From: Alistipes sp.
GTDB lineage: Bacteria > Bacteroidota > Bacteroidia > Bacteroidales > Rikenellaceae
Reading direction: 5' to 3'
DNA: 5,809 nt
Assembly (NCBI GenBank): GCA_017380955.1
Contig: JAFOCZ010000113.1
Span: 1 to 5,809 of the forward strand
Numbering within the stretch: position 1 is the first letter of the stretch; the number at the start of each line of letters is the position of its first letter. A program made the position numbers and the translations under genes. The notes below the pieces were generated by a model, which was not told where the DNA came from, ran no database searches, and worked only from the letters and a program-made list of their open reading frames with translations. This document shows, piece by piece, positions 4,819-5,809 of the stretch.

Positions 4819-5382
4819 ATGAGAAAGTCAACAAAGGCATACGTCTGGGCGTGGGCGCTGTTTCTTGTCGTCATCGTCGGATGTGTTGTATGGCCCTCGC
4901 ACCACGAGTTAGCACGCGACCCTAATAAATTGGGTGCTATTGTCAACCTTCACCTTCCAGACATCGCAGAGTATGAATATGGGGATAACCTCGATAGAGG
5001 CTCCTCGCGATGGGACTTCTTTGAATATAGCGCCCTATTCGCCGAGGAGATATCGGAGCAGTGCATAGAAGAGATGGAGCGTAGGTGCGTAGAGGATAGC
5101 GAGCACTGGAGCAAAGATGAGGAGGAGGGATACTATATGTACATCGATACGGATGATGCAGATGACCTCTACGAGGTGGGGTGCGTAATCTACAAGGATA
5201 GAGCCCACGTAGGCTATCTTATAGACGAAGATGAGGGGATATTTGTAATAGCGTTAATTCTGATATTCGGACATATCCTCTTCTGGTGGGGTTTAGTGCT
5301 ATTGGTCTTGCATCTTATACGTAAGAATACTGCAAATCAGGTTAAGAAACACGAATCGGAAAAACATAACATCGAAGAGTAA
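4819..5382 (+). CDS. Two-helix membrane protein with acidic extracytoplasmic domain, unknown function
   Basis: Not recognised. The 187 aa protein has an N-terminal hydrophobic segment (residues 8-25) and a second at 141-167. The roughly 115 residues between are strongly acidic (for example SKDEEEGYYMYIDTDDADD, 98-116) with Cys82, Cys90 and Cys122. Basic residues before helix 1 and after helix 2 (RKN, KKH) place both ends in the cytoplasm and the acidic part outside. IVGC at 19-22 satisfies a lipobox pattern, but the second helix makes an anchored membrane protein the simpler reading. The frame is open from 4753, but that start would lie inside the upstream gene and lacks a fitting N-terminus, so ATG 4819 is chosen, 19 bp after the exported-protein gene. 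The stop overlaps the following start as TAATG, implying co-translation with the hydrolase. Confidence 0.75.
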   Translation: MRKSTKAYVWAWALFLVVIVGCVVWPSHHELARDPNKLGAIVNLHLPDIAEYEYGDNLDRGSSRWDFFEYSALFAEEISEQCIEEMERRCVEDSEHWSKDEEEGYYMYIDTDDADDLYEVGCVIYKDRAHVGYLIDEDEGIFVIALILIFGHILFWWGLVLLVLHLIRKNTANQVKKHESEKHNIEE

Positions 5383-5809
5383 TGAAAAAGATACTTATCG
5401 CCATAGGCATACTCATAGTAGCCATTGCCATACCACTACGCTCGTGGCTCATAGAGCCGCTATCGGCACAAGACGCCCCTATCACCGACATCCGCGAGGG
5501 AGACGTGATATTCCACACCTCGCAGTCGAGTCAGTCGCCACTAATACAGATTGGCACACGCTCGCATATCACACACTGTGGCATCGTGGTGATGAAGGAG
5601 GGCAAACCTTATGTCCTGGAGACCCTGAAGACATTGGTGCTGACGCCATTGGATAAGTTCATAGTGCGTGGCAAGGATGGCAAATATTGGCTAAAACGCT
5701 CCGATAAGGAGGATATAAAAATCGACTATGCGCACTACTTAGGCAAGTCATACGACTTTGCGTTTAGTTTCGACAACGACATATACTACTGCTCGGAACT
5801 TGTCTACGA
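5382..5809 (+). CDS. YiiX-like permuted NlpC/P60 cysteine hydrolase, 3' end beyond the window
   Basis: 142 codons are visible and the gene runs off the right edge. An N-terminal hydrophobic segment (residues 4-18) acts as signal peptide or anchor. The rest follows the YiiX/YebB pattern of the permuted NlpC/P60 (LRAT-like) superfamily: REGDVIFHTSQSSQSPLIQIGT (38-59), HITHCGIVV with catalytic His65, YVLET with acidic Glu80, a variable middle, GKSYDFAFSFDNDIYYCSELVY with nucleophile Cys137. In permuted members the His precedes the Cys, as here. Such enzymes are thiol hydrolases acting on amide or ester bonds. YiiX proteins themselves have no settled substrate; peptidoglycan peptides or lipids are the usual suggestions. 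It overlaps the preceding gene by one base and probably acts outside the cytoplasm with it. Only the C-terminal part after the CSELVY motif is missing from view. Confidence 0.85.
   Translation, partial: MKKILIAIGILIVAIAIPLRSWLIEPLSAQDAPITDIREGDVIFHTSQSSQSPLIQIGTRSHITHCGIVVMKEGKPYVLETLKTLVLTPLDKFIVRGKDGKYWLKRSDKEDIKIDYAHYLGKSYDFAFSFDNDIYYCSELVY

Noticed and set aside
4876..4884. Lipobox IVGC in the two-helix protein, making it an LspA substrate
   Set aside because: The pattern fits, but a second strong transmembrane helix and the tryptophan-rich start of helix 1 favour a plain membrane protein. Kept only as an alternative.
5444..5656. 70-codon open frame inside the YiiX-like gene
   Set aside because: It lies out of frame within a gene whose catalytic motifs are clear, and it is rich in Arg and His as chance frames here tend to be.

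Overview
The window looks like a chromosomal segment from a member of the Bacteroidetes, most likely the order Bacteroidales. The support is: promoter motifs of the form TAnnTTTG instead of TATAAT, start codons without Shine-Dalgarno sequences, a xerC-hpf gene pair as seen in Bacteroides and relatives, a short (99 aa) HPF, and an LspA with a long insertion. A genus such as Alistipes is only a guess from style. No phage, transposase or integrative element is visible. The one tyrosine recombinase looks like a housekeeping Xer protein.

Layout. Positions 1-530 hold no protein gene. A strong hairpin at 5-50 probably ends an upstream gene. It is followed by two full tandem copies (114-293 and 294-479) and one truncated copy (480-527) of a palindrome-rich ~180 bp repeat. 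The truncated copy forms the intrinsic terminator of a minus-strand tRNA-Leu(CAG) at 529-609. The repeat carries pieces of the tRNA 3' end on the opposite strand. A divergent AT-rich region (610-735) then separates the tRNA from lspA (lipoprotein signal peptidase). lspA is followed closely by xerC (chromosome dimer resolution recombinase). After a 213 bp gap with promoter-like motifs comes hpf (ribosome hibernation factor), closed by a clear terminator at 2788-2832.

The second half (2867-5809) is less ordinary. A sigma-70 family factor with an extra acidic C-terminal tail overlaps by one base (TAATG) a six-helix membrane protein carrying HELSH, a zinc metalloprotease signature of the M50/site-2-protease type. 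No anti-sigma gene is visible. After an 88 bp gap with operator-like palindromes comes a second compact run: a small exported protein with the codon use of a highly expressed gene, a two-helix membrane protein with an acidic external domain, and a YiiX-type (permuted NlpC/P60) cysteine hydrolase that runs off the right edge. The last two also overlap as TAATG.

Working picture (inference): the left half is housekeeping, covering lipoprotein maturation, dimer resolution and ribosome hibernation. The right half may be a cell-envelope regulatory module in which a sigma factor and an intramembrane protease are co-translated next to envelope proteins of unknown role. That pairing and the tRNA-linked repeat array are the two items most worth following up.
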